Assembly (NCBI GenBank): GCA_947258565.1
Contig: CAMYJB010000013.1
Location: 67,815 to 131,814 of the forward strand
DNA from: an uncultured Woeseiaceae bacterium
GTDB lineage: Bacteria > Pseudomonadota > Gammaproteobacteria > Steroidobacterales > Woeseiaceae
Length of the DNA: 64,000 bases
Direction: 5' to 3'
Shown: in pieces, positions 36,762 through 47,624 of the stretch
Layout of the letters: every line of letters begins with the position of its first letter
How positions within the stretch are numbered: the stretch's first letter is position 1
Position numbers and translations under genes: made by a program
Notes under the pieces: model-generated
The model's database searches: none
Told to the model about the DNA's origin: nothing
The model's input: the letters and a program-made list of their open reading frames with translations, nothing else

Positions 36762-38735
36762 ATGAATTTCCGACAACATCCTGCCCGGCAATGGAACCGC
36801 AACGCAAGCACGGTGGCCGTGCTGGTGCTCTCGATCGTGCTCGCCGCCTGTGAAACGACGGGCGTTGGTGCCCTGGGCGGTTCCGCCGAATCCCGCGCCG
36901 AACGCGCCGCCCTGAATGGCGAATACCAGGAAGCGGCCGGCATCTATATCGGCCTCGCTGCGGAAGCCAGCGGTAGTGAACGCGACCGGCTCACGCTGCT
37001 TGCCGCGGACAACTGGCTGGATGCCGGCGACGCGATGCGCGCACAAAACGCCTTCCGCGGCGTCGCACAGCCGCAAAGCGGCGAACTGCTGTGGCGCTGG
37101 AATTCGACCAGGGCCGCAATGCTCCTGTACGAAGGGGAAGCGGAGCGCGCGAGGGAATTGCTCGAATCACTGAGCCGGCAGTCACTGCCTGCCGGGTTGC
37201 GTCTGCGCGTCGAGGCACTGCGTGCCGATGCATGGTTTCAATTGCAGGAACCGACGCGGGCCGTGGAATTGCTCATGCAGCGCGAGAGCTGGCTCGACGA
37301 CCGGCGCAGTATCGACCGGAATCGCGAACGGCTCTGGAACGGGCTGTTGGTGAGCAATCCGCACGTGCTGCGCGGGGCGGCGGAAATGGCTACCGATCCG
37401 ACGGTGCGCGGCTGGCTCACGCTCGGCTCGCTGGCGGCGGCGACCGGGCAGCAGGGCATCGGCTGGAGCAACGGTGTCGTGCGCTGGCGCGAGCGCAATG
37501 CCGGCCACCCCGCGATGAGCGTACTGGATACCCTGGAGATTCCGGAGGATCAGCTGCTCTCGTATCCACGCCGTATCGCGCTGCTATTGCCATTGAGCGG
37601 CCGCACGGCGAGCGCAGGGAAAGCCGTGCAGAACGGCTTCCTGGGCGCTTACTTCGCCAGCGCAGGCGGTCTCGACGATCGCCAGTCCATCCTGATCTAT
37701 GACGTCAATGCGGAAGGCGGACCGAGCGCGGCCTACGCCTCCGCAGTCGAGGATGGCGCCGAGTTCGTCGTCGGCCCGCTATTGCGCAACAACGTGAGCG
37801 CGCTGGCGAACGACATTCTGGTCCCCGTTCCCGTGCTCACCCTCAACTACTTGCCGGACGAGTCGTTGCCGCCACCCGGTCTCTTCCAGTTCGCCCTGTC
37901 GCCGGAAGACGAGGCGGTATCGGCCGCCACGCGCGCGCTGCAGGACGGGCACGGCAAGGCGGTAGCACTGGTCCCGAACAGTAACTGGGGGCGCCGGCTG
38001 CTGACGGCTTTCGCAACCGAATTCGAAGGCCAGGGCGGCACCTTGCTCGACTATCGAAGCTTTACGACCGAAAGTTCCGATTTTTCGCGCACAATCGAAG
38101 AACTCATGGGGCTTGCAGGGAGCGTAAGCCGATACCAGCGCCTGCGCGCCAATATCGGCTCTCCGTTGCAGTTCGATCCGCGGCGCCGCCAGGACGTCGA
38201 CTTCATATTCCTGGCGGCGGATGGCGCGTCCGGCCGGCTGTTGAAATCGCAGCTCAAATTCCATTACTCGGGCGATCTGCCCGTGTATTCGACGTCATCG
38301 ATAAACGCCATGGACGGCCGCTCCAACGCGGATCTGAACGGCATCCGTTTCGCAGATACGCCGTGGATCATCGCGCCCCAGAGCTGGATTCGATACCTGC
38401 CGGACGTCTACCGGGAGTACTGGCCGGAAGAACGGCGTCTCGGCCGGCTGCACGCAATGGGATACGACGCCTATCATCTTGTCGCACCGCTATTCGCCAC
38501 ACGCAACGGCACGATGCCGGAGATCGACGGTGCGACCGGGGTGCTGTACCTGGACAACGCCGGCCGCGTCCACCGCCGCCTGGCGTGGGCGGAATTCCGC
38601 CGCGGCGAACCGGTGCCGTTGCCGGAGCCGGCAGATCTCGACCCGCGATTCCAGATAATCGACGACGACGGGACGGTGCTGCCCGACAGCCCGGGCGACG
38701 CGCAGACGTGGTACGAAGAGACTCGAGAGCTGTAG
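36762..38735 (+). CDS. lpoA: Penicillin-binding protein activator LpoA
   Basis: A 657-residue outer-membrane lipoprotein. The signal peptide ends in the lipobox LAAC with Cys30. The N-terminal half is a TPR-like helical domain; the C-terminal half is a periplasmic-binding-protein type I fold (RRIALLLPLSGRTASAGKAVQNGF onward, near residue 270). LpoA spans the periplasm and activates the glycan synthase PBP1a. Divergent from rsmI and followed by yraN, exactly as in E. coli (yraL-lpoA-yraN-diaA). Length is close to the E. coli protein. Confidence 0.94.
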   Translation: MNFRQHPARQWNRNASTVAVLVLSIVLAACETTGVGALGGSAESRAERAALNGEYQEAAGIYIGLAAEASGSERDRLTLLAADNWLDAGDAMRAQNAFRGVAQPQSGELLWRWNSTRAAMLLYEGEAERARELLESLSRQSLPAGLRLRVEALRADAWFQLQEPTRAVELLMQRESWLDDRRSIDRNRERLWNGLLVSNPHVLRGAAEMATDPTVRGWLTLGSLAAATGQQGIGWSNGVVRWRERNAGHPAMSVLDTLEIPEDQLLSYPRRIALLLPLSGRTASAGKAVQNGFLGAYFASAGGLDDRQSILIYDVNAEGGPSAAYASAVEDGAEFVVGPLLRNNVSALANDILVPVPVLTLNYLPDESLPPPGLFQFALSPEDEAVSAATRALQDGHGKAVALVPNSNWGRRLLTAFATEFEGQGGTLLDYRSFTTESSDFSRTIEELMGLAGSVSRYQRLRANIGSPLQFDPRRRQDVDFIFLAADGASGRLLKSQLKFHYSGDLPVYSTSSINAMDGRSNADLNGIRFADTPWIIAPQSWIRYLPDVYREYWPEERRLGRLHAMGYDAYHLVAPLFATRNGTMPEIDGATGVLYLDNAGRVHRRLAWAEFRRGEPVPLPEPADLDPRFQIIDDDGTVLPDSPGDAQTWYEETREL

Positions 38736-39079
38736 GAAACGCGATCGAACAGTTTGCGTGTCGATACCTGCAGGACAGGGGCCTGAAGCCCGTCGCGCGC
38801 AACTACCGCTGCCGCATCGGCGAAATCGACCTCGTTATGCGGGATGACGACTGCCTGGTGTTCATCGAGGTCCGTTATCGCTCCGCCAACGCGTTCTCGA
38901 GTGCCGCCCTGACTGTCGACCGGCGCAAGCAGAACAAGCTCTTGAGGACCGCCGAAATGTTCCTCGCAAGCCGACCGGCACTAGCCGGCCGTCGCGCGCG
39001 ATTCGATGTCGTTGGTGTCGATGCCGGGCCGGACGGACATCAGGCGGTCGAGTGGATTCGCGATGCCTTCAGCTACTGA
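38708..39079 (+). CDS. yraN: YraN family (UPF0102) nuclease-fold protein
   Basis: A 123-residue protein with an endonuclease-like fold. The start is probably GTG 38708, overlapping the lpoA end by 28 bases; no ATG is in frame nearer the domain. The family pattern is visible: GNAIEQFACRYLQ, then NYRCRIGEIDLV with the acidic residues, then LVFIEVRYR. These match the E-x-D...E-x-K-like catalytic core of the Holliday-junction resolvase type, although the lysine is replaced by arginine here. The biological role of the family is not established. It is followed by diaA. Confidence 0.85.
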   Translation: MVRRDSRAVGNAIEQFACRYLQDRGLKPVARNYRCRIGEIDLVMRDDDCLVFIEVRYRSANAFSSAALTVDRRKQNKLLRTAEMFLASRPALAGRRARFDVVGVDAGPDGHQAVEWIRDAFSY

Positions 39080-39137
39080 ACAGACGCGTCTGGCGACGGC
39101 TGCTAGAATCGATCCGTCTTCGATAACGGGCAGATGA

Positions 39138-39731
<594 letters not shown>

Positions 39732-39743
39732 GACCGCTTCTGC

Positions 39744-40142
39744 CTACTTGACGACCCTGAGGTGCGGACGCGACCGCGCTTCCTCGACTTCGTCCCGGTG
39801 CCGCATGGAGCCGGACGTCCCGGTGTCATTGGAAAAGATCATCCCCTGCCCGGTTTCCCGGGCATAGATGCCGAGTATCGAGCTGGTCGGTACCCAGACG
39901 TCGAAGGGCACGCCGCCGAAGCGCGCGCGAAAGCTCACAGAATCGTTAACGAGCTTGAGATTATGCGCAGCGGATTCGCTGATATTGAGAATGATCTTGC
40001 CGTCCTTGACGTGCTCCGACGGCACACTGACTCCATCGACAGAAGCATCAACGACGATATGGGGGGTGTGGCCGTTGTCGGCCATCCATTCGTGCATCGC
40101 TCTGATCAGATAGGGTCTTTTTGATCGACTTGGATTTGCCAC
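39744..40142 (-). CDS. sspB: ClpXP adaptor SspB
   Basis: A 132-residue protein starting at GTG 40142. The N-terminal substrate-binding domain is clear (RPYLIRAMHEWMADNGHTPHIVVDA; the segments ISESAAHNLKL and FRARFGGVPFDVWVP). The flexible linker ends in the ClpX-binding tail RPHLRVVK. SspB delivers ssrA-tagged proteins to ClpXP. It follows sspA with a 257-base gap that contains a large inverted repeat. Confidence 0.95.
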   Translation of the reverse strand: MANPSRSKRPYLIRAMHEWMADNGHTPHIVVDASVDGVSVPSEHVKDGKIILNISESAAHNLKLVNDSVSFRARFGGVPFDVWVPTSSILGIYARETGQGMIFSNDTGTSGSMRHRDEVEEARSRPHLRVVK

Positions 40143-40320
40143 TTTCCCGCAAGCCTTTTGTTTTTCCCTGCCCCGAAGCTTACCACCGTTTGGCGCGGCA
40201 TTTGAAAAGATTACATAAGCTCATAATCAGGCCTTGCGAAGTCCCAAATACGGCCGCGCGCGATGCTGGTCAGCAAACATAAGCCGACCTCACCGCGACA
40301 TTTCGCATATGGACAGCGTT

Positions 40321-40384
40321 CGGGGTATTGGTTCCCGAGGCCTGAAGCGAGCCTTCGGCGAGCAGCCCGGGAACCAATACCCCG
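40321..40384. repeat. Perfect 17-bp-arm inverted repeat between sspA and sspB
   Basis: Arms at 40321-40337 (CGGGGTATTGGTTCCCG) and 40368-40384 are exact reverse complements, separated by 30 bases that can fold further (GAAG/CTTC). It begins 16 bases after the sspA stop on the minus strand. No T-tract follows on either strand, so it is not a standard terminator. The rest of the 40143-40399 gap is AT-mixed sequence with no gene seen. Confidence 0.9.
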
Positions 40385-40399
40385 GGCCCTTCCACCTAT

Positions 40400-41026
40400 T
40401 TACATCCGCATTTCCTGCTCCAGCTCCGTCAGGCCTTGCTGGAAGGAGCGGCGCGCAAAGACACGCTTCATGTAGGCTTCGATTGGCGCCCCCTGGGCAC
40501 CGAACTCGATCCCGTACAGCGGCAAGCGCCAGAGGATCGGCGCAATGCTGCAATCAACGAGCGAAAACTCGTCGCTGAGGAAATACGGACGTGCGCCAAA
40601 CAGTTCGGCACTTTGCAGAATGCTCTCACGCAGCATCTTGCGGGACTTGGAGCTTAGCTTGCCGTCCATGGGGTCAGCCTCTTCCGCAAGCGAGTACCAA
40701 TCCGTCTCGATGCGGAACAATGCAAGCCTGAACTGCGCGCGCGTGACCGGGTCTACCGGCATCAGTGGCGGATGCGGGAAGCGTTCATCCAGGTACTCGA
40801 TGATCACGCGCGAGTCGTACAAAGTCAGGTCGCGGTCAACGAGCGTCGGCACCGTGTGGTACGGGTTGAGATCCATCAAATCTTCGGGCAACTCAGGACC
40901 CGCGACGTTGACGATCTCGATGTTAATGTTCTTTTCCGCCAGCACCAGACGGGTGCGGTGGCTGTGAATATCCGTTGGACGAGAAAACAAGGTCATGACG
41001 GATCGTCTGTTCGGGATCGTTGCCAT
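40400..41026 (-). CDS. sspA: Stringent starvation protein A (GST fold)
   Basis: A 208-residue glutathione-transferase-fold protein without the catalytic residue pattern of true GSTs. The family start NRRSVMTLFSRPTDIHSHRTRL, the thioredoxin-like segment NPYHTVPTLVDRDLTLYDSRVI and the helical domain with DCSIAPILWRLP are typical of SspA. It binds RNA polymerase and alters sigma70 promoter use in stress. Its start directly follows the cytochrome c1 stop, as in many gammaproteobacteria (petABC-sspAB). Confidence 0.95.
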   Translation of the reverse strand: MATIPNRRSVMTLFSRPTDIHSHRTRLVLAEKNINIEIVNVAGPELPEDLMDLNPYHTVPTLVDRDLTLYDSRVIIEYLDERFPHPPLMPVDPVTRAQFRLALFRIETDWYSLAEEADPMDGKLSSKSRKMLRESILQSAELFGARPYFLSDEFSLVDCSIAPILWRLPLYGIEFGAQGAPIEAYMKRVFARRSFQQGLTELEQEMRM

Positions 41027-41776
41027 CTATTTGACGTCCTTCCAGATCTGCTTTTTCAGCATCACGGCGATGATCCAGAAAAAGATCAGGTACATGAGGA
41101 CCCAGACACCGAGCGTGCGACGCTCCGACCGAATCGGCTCTGCAATGTAGACGAGGAAGTTGACCGTATCGCGGACGAACTCATCGAAACCCTCTGTGTC
41201 CAGTGAACCTTCGGTAAGCGTCTCGAAGCCCTCGAAGTGCCTCGTGGCAACGCCGTCCTCCGTGTGTTCCGAGAATTCCGCACGCTGGAAGCCCTGCAGC
41301 TCCCACAGCACGTGCGGCATGCTGGTGCCCGCCAGGACCGTGTTATCGACGCCTGTCGGGCTCTCGGGCTGCACGTAAAAACCCTTCAGGAACGAGTAAA
41401 TGTAGTCCGCACCTTTCGCGCGACCGATCAGTGACAGGTCGGGAGGCGCTACACCGAACCAGCGACTGGCTGCGGCTTCCGGCATTGAGACCTCGACCGT
41501 CTCGAAAGTCTTCTCGGCATTGAACATCAGGTTTTCGCTGAGTTGTTCGTCCGAAAGCTCCAGGTCCCTGCCGATGGTGCTGAAGCGGACATATTTCGCG
41601 GAGTGGCAGCCCGAGCAATAATTCATGAAATTGCGCGCCCCGCGCTGCAGGGACGCGATATTGCCGGGATCGATGTTTGCGTGTTCAAGCGCGGCACCAC
41701 CGGCCGCGAAGCTCTGCGAGGTAGCCAGCACCATGGCGGCCGCTGCGAGCCTGGCGATCACGTTGAACTTACCCAT
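41027..41776 (-). CDS. petC: Cytochrome c1 of the bc1 complex
   Basis: A 249-residue c-type cytochrome. A signal peptide (about 1-25) precedes the heme attachment site C-S-G-C-H at residues 54-58. The axial methionine region AGTSMPHVLW and a C-terminal membrane anchor (LMYLIFFWIIAVMLKK) are present. It accepts electrons from the Rieske protein and passes them to soluble cytochromes in the periplasm. It overlaps petB by eight bases. Everything needed for function is intact, in contrast to the broken Rieske gene upstream. Confidence 0.95.
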   Translation of the reverse strand: MGKFNVIARLAAAAMVLATSQSFAAGGAALEHANIDPGNIASLQRGARNFMNYCSGCHSAKYVRFSTIGRDLELSDEQLSENLMFNAEKTFETVEVSMPEAAASRWFGVAPPDLSLIGRAKGADYIYSFLKGFYVQPESPTGVDNTVLAGTSMPHVLWELQGFQRAEFSEHTEDGVATRHFEGFETLTEGSLDTEGFDEFVRDTVNFLVYIAEPIRSERRTLGVWVLMYLIFFWIIAVMLKKQIWKDVK

Positions 41777-43031
41777 GATAGACCACCCTCTCAGGTAGCG
41801 GCTTCGTCTTGTCGATCGTCGTGTAGTAAGGCATCAGCAGGAAGAACGCGAAATAAAGGACTGTGAATATCCTCGCCAACAGGACGTAGAGACCCTCCGC
41901 AGGCTGCACGCCCAGCCAACCGAGCGTCATGAAGCTGATGACGAAAACGGTGAGCGCGAACTTGTATATCCAGCCACGGTAGCGAATCGACCTCACGCGC
42001 GAACGGTCGAGCCACGGCAGAAATACCGGCAGCACGACCGACAGGCCGAACAGTATGAAACCCCACAACTTGTCCGGAACCGCGCGGAGAATCGCGTAGA
42101 AGGGCGTGAAATACCAAACCGGTGCGATATGCTCGGGCGTCGCCCTCAGATTGGCGGGCTCGAAGTTCGCGTGCTCGAGGAAATAGCCGCCCATCTCCGG
42201 CGCAAAGAAGACGACCGCACTGAAAATCATCAGGAACACGAGAATCGCGACGAGATCCTTGCTGGTGTGATACGGATGAAACGCCACGCCATCCAGCGGT
42301 ACCCCATCCGGACCCTTGTTTTCCTTGATCTCGATGCCGTCCGGATTGTTCGAGCCGACTTCGTGCAGCGCGACGATGTGGACAAATACGAGACCAATCA
42401 GCGCCAGCGGCAGTGCGATCACGTGCAGCGCGAAGAACCGGTTCAGGGTAACGTCCGAAATCGAATAGTCACCGCGGATAAACTCGACGATGCCGTCACC
42501 GACCACCGGTATGGCGCCAAACAGGGAAATGATCACCTGCGCGCCCCAATAGGACATCTGACCCCACGGCAGCAGGTAACCTGCGAATGCTTCGGCCATC
42601 AGCACGAAGAAGATCAGCATCCCGATCAGCCATATCAGTTCACGCGGCTTCTTATAAGAGCCATAGAGCATGGCGCGGAACATGTGCAGGTAGACAACGA
42701 TGAAGAAGAACGACGCTCCGGTCGAATGCAGGTAACGGATGAGCCAGCCCCACTCCACGTCGCGCATGATGTACTCGACCGACGCGAACGCTTCTTCCGA
42801 GGACGGCTTGTAATTCATCGTCAGGAAGACGCCGGTTATCAACTGGATCGCCAGCACGACGAATGCGAGCACACCAAACACGTACCACCAGTTGAAGCTC
42901 TTTGCCGCGTAATACTTGGTGACGTGGTACTCGAGCGTCTCCGTCATCGGGAATCGATCGTCGATCCACTTGACCAGGCCGCCCCAGATGCCTTCGGAAC
43001 GCTCGCCGACTTCTGCTTCAGTTCTTGCCAT
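41769..43031 (-). CDS. petB: Cytochrome b of the bc1 complex
   Basis: A 420-residue cytochrome b with about eight to nine transmembrane segments. Heme-ligand histidines lie in the segments GWLIRYLHSTGASFFFIVVYLHMFR and FFALHVIALPLALIGLVFVHIVALH. The Qo-site motif is visible as APEMGGYFLEHANFEPAN. It oxidises ubiquinol at Qo and reduces it at Qi. Its ATG shares two bases with the stop codon of the Rieske remnant (TAATG), so translation would normally be coupled to petA. Confidence 0.96.
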   Translation of the reverse strand: MARTEAEVGERSEGIWGGLVKWIDDRFPMTETLEYHVTKYYAAKSFNWWYVFGVLAFVVLAIQLITGVFLTMNYKPSSEEAFASVEYIMRDVEWGWLIRYLHSTGASFFFIVVYLHMFRAMLYGSYKKPRELIWLIGMLIFFVLMAEAFAGYLLPWGQMSYWGAQVIISLFGAIPVVGDGIVEFIRGDYSISDVTLNRFFALHVIALPLALIGLVFVHIVALHEVGSNNPDGIEIKENKGPDGVPLDGVAFHPYHTSKDLVAILVFLMIFSAVVFFAPEMGGYFLEHANFEPANLRATPEHIAPVWYFTPFYAILRAVPDKLWGFILFGLSVVLPVFLPWLDRSRVRSIRYRGWIYKFALTVFVISFMTLGWLGVQPAEGLYVLLARIFTVLYFAFFLLMPYYTTIDKTKPLPERVVYHG

Positions 43032-43578
43032 TACGCTACTCCCGAATCCTGGCCGATCAGAATCAGGTCGTCACGGACGAACCGGTGTGGAGGAATCCTC
43101 AGATTGCTGGGTGCCGGCACGCCCTTGTAGACGCGCCCGGCGAGATCGAACTTGGATCCGTGACAGGGGCAGAAGAAACCGCCGCCCCAGCCCTCGACCG
43201 GCCGCGCCTGGAAGTCTTCCAGCGGCGCAGTGATCGCGTTTCGTTGGCCGCGTAGTCGGGTTGCTGGTCGACGAGCTCGGAATTCGGGTCGCGCAGGTTG
43301 CCGAGGCCCTCGGCCAGGCTGTCCAGCATGGCATCACTCCGGCGCAGCACGAAGACCAGCCTGCCTCGCCACAGTACGCGAACCATTTCACCCGGCTGTA
43401 TCGAGTCCAGCGGCACCTCCACGGGTGCGCCAAGCGCCTGCGCCCTCGCGCTCGGCTTGAGCGACGCAAGAAACGGCACAGCAACAAAGCCGGCGCCGAC
43501 GGCACCGGTGGCGGCGGCTGCAACGGCTAGAAAATGACGGCGGTTACGGTCGATCCGATCGGCGTCGTCTTCGGTCAT
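43031..43578 (-). pseudogene. petA: Rieske iron-sulfur protein gene, broken by an internal deletion and frame change
   Basis: The N-terminal part reads normally from ATG 43578: a Tat-type leader (RNRRHFLAVAAAATG), the membrane helix, WRGRLVFVLRR and [13 protein letters not shown]. After about 43232 this frame loses similarity and ends at 43099. The C-terminal half continues in another minus-strand frame: [34 protein letters not shown] and a stop at 43031-43033 joined to petB. The first cluster box CTHLGC, which must lie between the two parts, is absent in all frames. By comparison with normal Rieske spacing about 60 bases are missing (3n+1). As written it cannot make a working protein. Either a real mutation or an assembly error. 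Confidence 0.85.
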
Positions 43579-43732
43579 CAGGCACTCCCATACGCCCGGC
43601 TGAGAAAGGTAGGTTTACGGTCCCTTCGGTCAGCGCGCTTTTTCTTTGTTTCGATACTGGTAGATTTGCAGCAGGCCCGGTTTGCCGTCAGGATGACGGG
43701 TGCACTGGGACTTGGTGCGGAACCAATTGCGC

Positions 43733-43738
43733 ATTATA
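43733..43738 (-). promoter_or_regulatory. Possible -10 element for petABC-sspAB
   Basis: A perfect minus-strand TATAAT lies 155 bases before the petA start, in the 224-base gap to the divergent protease gene. No convincing -35 is seen at 16-18 bases. Confidence 0.35.
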
Positions 43739-43802
43739 CACGGGCGTTGTTGAAATTGGCTAGGGACGCGATTCGCGAGAGCGGGGCCGGGAGACCGGGG
43801 CG

Positions 43803-44879
43803 GTGGCGACGGTGAAATCGGCGCTGCTGTTTCTGCTGCAGTCGATCGTCGCGGGCCTCGCGGTGGCATTCATCATCGTCCTCGTGCGACCGGAGCTGCT
43901 GCCCTCGCTGCGTTCCGTGGAGCCGGGTACCCCTGCGAGTTTCGCCGATGCCGTCGAGGCAAGCGCCCCGTCCGTCGTTACGGTCGTCACGCGCCGCCTG
44001 GTGCCGGGAGACCCTGATTCATCGGGGCGCGGCCGGTTTCGAGTGAATACGAGCTTTGCTTCGGCCGTGGCAATCGACCCGGACGGCTACCTGGTCACGA
44101 ACTGGCATGTCGTCGTGGAAGCCGCGGAAATACAGGTGCAGCTGGGCGATGGCGGCTTCTTCGCAGCCGACGTGGTCGGACTGGATGCCGAAACCGACCT
44201 CGCCCTTCTGAAGATCGATGCCCAATCGGTGCCTGCAATCCGCCTCGGCAGCTCGCGCCAGCTGCGGATCGGTGACGTGGTCCTGGCGATCGGCAATCCT
44301 TACGGTCTCACGAAGTCAGTGACCCAGGGTATCGTGAGTGCGACGGGGCGCGCCGCGCTGGAGCTTGCAACCTTCGAGGACTTCATCCAGACGGACGCCG
44401 CCATCAACGCGGGCAACTCGGGCGGCGCGCTGGTCAATACCAATGGCGAACTGGTCGGAATCAATACGGCGGTCCTGACGCAGGACATCGCGACGGAGGG
44501 TATCGGCTTTGCGATTCCCGTCGACCTGGTGCGCGGCGTGGTCGAGGAACTCAAGAAACACGGACGCGTGATCCGCGGCTACCTGGGACTCTTGCCGGAC
44601 GACCTTACCAGCGCCGAACGTGCGCAGATCAACCTGGATAACAACCGGGGCATCCTGGTCACGGAGGTGTTCGAGGGTGGGCCGGCCGAGCGTGCCGGTC
44701 TTCGCGTCAACGATATTGTGCTGTCGATCAATGGCGAACCAGTCGTTCAGGAGCAGCAGGCGCTGCTGATTGCGGCCAGCACGAAACCCGGCGACGAGGT
44801 CGAGGTCGTGGCCTGGCGCGATGGCGAGCAATTCCGCACCACGGTCATTGCCACGGAACGTCCGCGCCAGCAGCCGTAG
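43803..44879 (+). CDS. degS: DegS-like periplasmic serine protease (HtrA family)
   Basis: A 358-residue trypsin-fold protease with one N-terminal membrane anchor (about 7-28) and a single PDZ domain (about 265-350), the DegS/AlgW layout. The catalytic triad is complete: His102 in TNWHVV, Asp132 in TDLALLK and Ser206 in GNSGGAL. It starts at GTG 43803. DegS begins cleavage of the anti-sigma factor RseA in the sigma-E envelope stress response. The gene name rests on architecture; no rse genes are nearby. It converges with murA, with three bases between their ends. Confidence 0.88.
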   Translation: MATVKSALLFLLQSIVAGLAVAFIIVLVRPELLPSLRSVEPGTPASFADAVEASAPSVVTVVTRRLVPGDPDSSGRGRFRVNTSFASAVAIDPDGYLVTNWHVVVEAAEIQVQLGDGGFFAADVVGLDAETDLALLKIDAQSVPAIRLGSSRQLRIGDVVLAIGNPYGLTKSVTQGIVSATGRAALELATFEDFIQTDAAINAGNSGGALVNTNGELVGINTAVLTQDIATEGIGFAIPVDLVRGVVEELKKHGRVIRGYLGLLPDDLTSAERAQINLDNNRGILVTEVFEGGPAERAGLRVNDIVLSINGEPVVQEQQALLIAASTKPGDEVEVVAWRDGEQFRTTVIATERPRQQP

Positions 44880-44882
44880 GGA

Positions 44883-46148
<1,266 letters not shown>

Positions 46149-46394
46149 CTATGCTCCGCCCGCCTGCCGCCACTCGTCGGGCGTCAAGGCCCGGATCGAC
46201 AGCGCGTGAATCTCGTTACCGACGAGCGAACCGAGACAACGATAGACCAGCTGGTGCCGGGCCAGGGCCCGCTTGCCCTCGAACTCCGCGGCGACGACCA
46301 GCGCCTCGAAATGGTGATTGTCGTCGCTCGCGACACGGACCGTGGGATTCTCGAAGCCCTCGGTGATGAGTTTCTCAATGTCGACAGGTTCCAT
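46149..46394 (-). CDS. ibaG: BolA family protein IbaG
   Basis: An 81-residue BolA-fold protein. The conserved region DDNHHFEALVVAAEFEGKRALARHQLVYRCLG contains the histidine (in ARHQ) that helps bind a [2Fe-2S] cluster with a monothiol glutaredoxin. The end NEIHALSIRALTPDEW is typical of the IbaG/YrbA subgroup. Usually the mla phospholipid transport genes precede it; here they are missing and a divergent CaCA antiporter gene follows instead. Confidence 0.93.
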   Translation of the reverse strand: MEPVDIEKLITEGFENPTVRVASDDNHHFEALVVAAEFEGKRALARHQLVYRCLGSLVGNEIHALSIRALTPDEWRQAGGA

Positions 46395-46566
46395 CAGACT
46401 CTTTAGCGCTTAATTTCCGGGGGCGCGCAGTTTAACCGCAAATCTGCCGGTATCCCAAAGCCCCCGCCCGATTGTGTATCATAGCCGACCCGGGTCGGCC
46501 TGGAGCGCGGGGGACTTTGGTCCGCTTAAACAAACAATAAGGCCACTCGCCAGAACTGAAGACCCT

Positions 46567-47532
46567 ATGCTTCTCAACATCGTCGAGGTTATTGGCGGCC
46601 TGGTTCTCCTAATCTGGGGCGCCGACCGTTTCGTTCACGGTGCCGCGGCAGCGGCGCGTAACCTGGGTGTTGCGCCGCTTCTGATCGGGCTGACGATCGT
46701 CGCGTTTGCGACCTCGGCCCCCGAAATACTGGTCTCGATAGTAGCCGCATCGCGCGGGGAACCCGATCTCGCCTTTGGCAATGCGATCGGCTCGAATATT
46801 GCCAACATCGGCCTCGTCCTCGGCTCGGTGGCGATTATCCGTCCAATCGAACTCCGGTCCGCGACCCTGCGTCGCGAGATGCCCGCGCTGCTGGCCGTAT
46901 CGTTGCTTACAGTATCTCTGTTTCTCGATACCTTCCTGTCGCGGATCGACGGTCTCGTAATGCTCACGGGCCTGGTGATCGTAATGATCTGGCTGGCCCG
47001 CCTCGGCATGCGATCAGCCGCGACCGACCCCATGGCCGAGGATTATGACGCGGAGATTCCGCGACACGTCAGTATGGTGGCGGCGATCGTGTGGCTGTTC
47101 GTGGGGCTCGGCACGCTGTTGATCGGGGCTGAATTTCTGGTCGAGGGTGCGATAGAAATCGCGCGCGCTCTCGGCGTCAGTGAGGTAGTCATTGGTATCA
47201 CGCTGGTTGCCATCGGCACCAGCCTGCCGGAACTGGCCGTTTCGCTCGTCAGTGCCTTGAAGAGCGAGTACGGGCTCGCCATCGGCAATATTGTCGGATC
47301 CAACATCTTCAATCTGCTTGCCGTTATCGGCATTGCTGCTGCGATCGAACCCTCCGCGCTCGCGCCATCCGTATTGTCACTGCACATCTTCGTCATGGTG
47401 GCCTTCACGCTGGTACTGTTCGCCATGACCTACGATTACGACGGCAAAAGCGACCTGTCGCGCCTCGAAGGCGTCGCGCTGTTGACGGCGTACATCGCCT
47501 ACCTCGGCTACGTCATGACGCAGAATCTGTAG
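46567..47532 (+). CDS. CaCA family Na+(K+)/Ca2+ antiporter, YrbG-like
   Basis: A 321-residue inner membrane exchanger; start ATG 46567 (MLLNIVEVIGGLVLL), since the open frame upstream to 46474 lacks a family match. Two inverted-topology repeats each hold the alpha motif: GLTIVAFATSAPEILVS in the first and GITLVAIGTSLPELAVS in the second, each followed by GNAIGSNIAN or GNIVGSNIFN. About ten hydrophobic segments. It opens the kdsD-kdsC-lptCAB operon as yrbG does in E. coli. Confidence 0.93.
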   Translation: MLLNIVEVIGGLVLLIWGADRFVHGAAAAARNLGVAPLLIGLTIVAFATSAPEILVSIVAASRGEPDLAFGNAIGSNIANIGLVLGSVAIIRPIELRSATLRREMPALLAVSLLTVSLFLDTFLSRIDGLVMLTGLVIVMIWLARLGMRSAATDPMAEDYDAEIPRHVSMVAAIVWLFVGLGTLLIGAEFLVEGAIEIARALGVSEVVIGITLVAIGTSLPELAVSLVSALKSEYGLAIGNIVGSNIFNLLAVIGIAAAIEPSALAPSVLSLHIFVMVAFTLVLFAMTYDYDGKSDLSRLEGVALLTAYIAYLGYVMTQNL

Positions 47533-47624
47533 CTCCGCCGGGTGCCGCTTTTGGCTGCGTTCGGGCGCAAAACGTTTAGAATAGCCAGCAGGCCGAGCCG
47601 GCACCCCGAGACTGCGAGAACACT

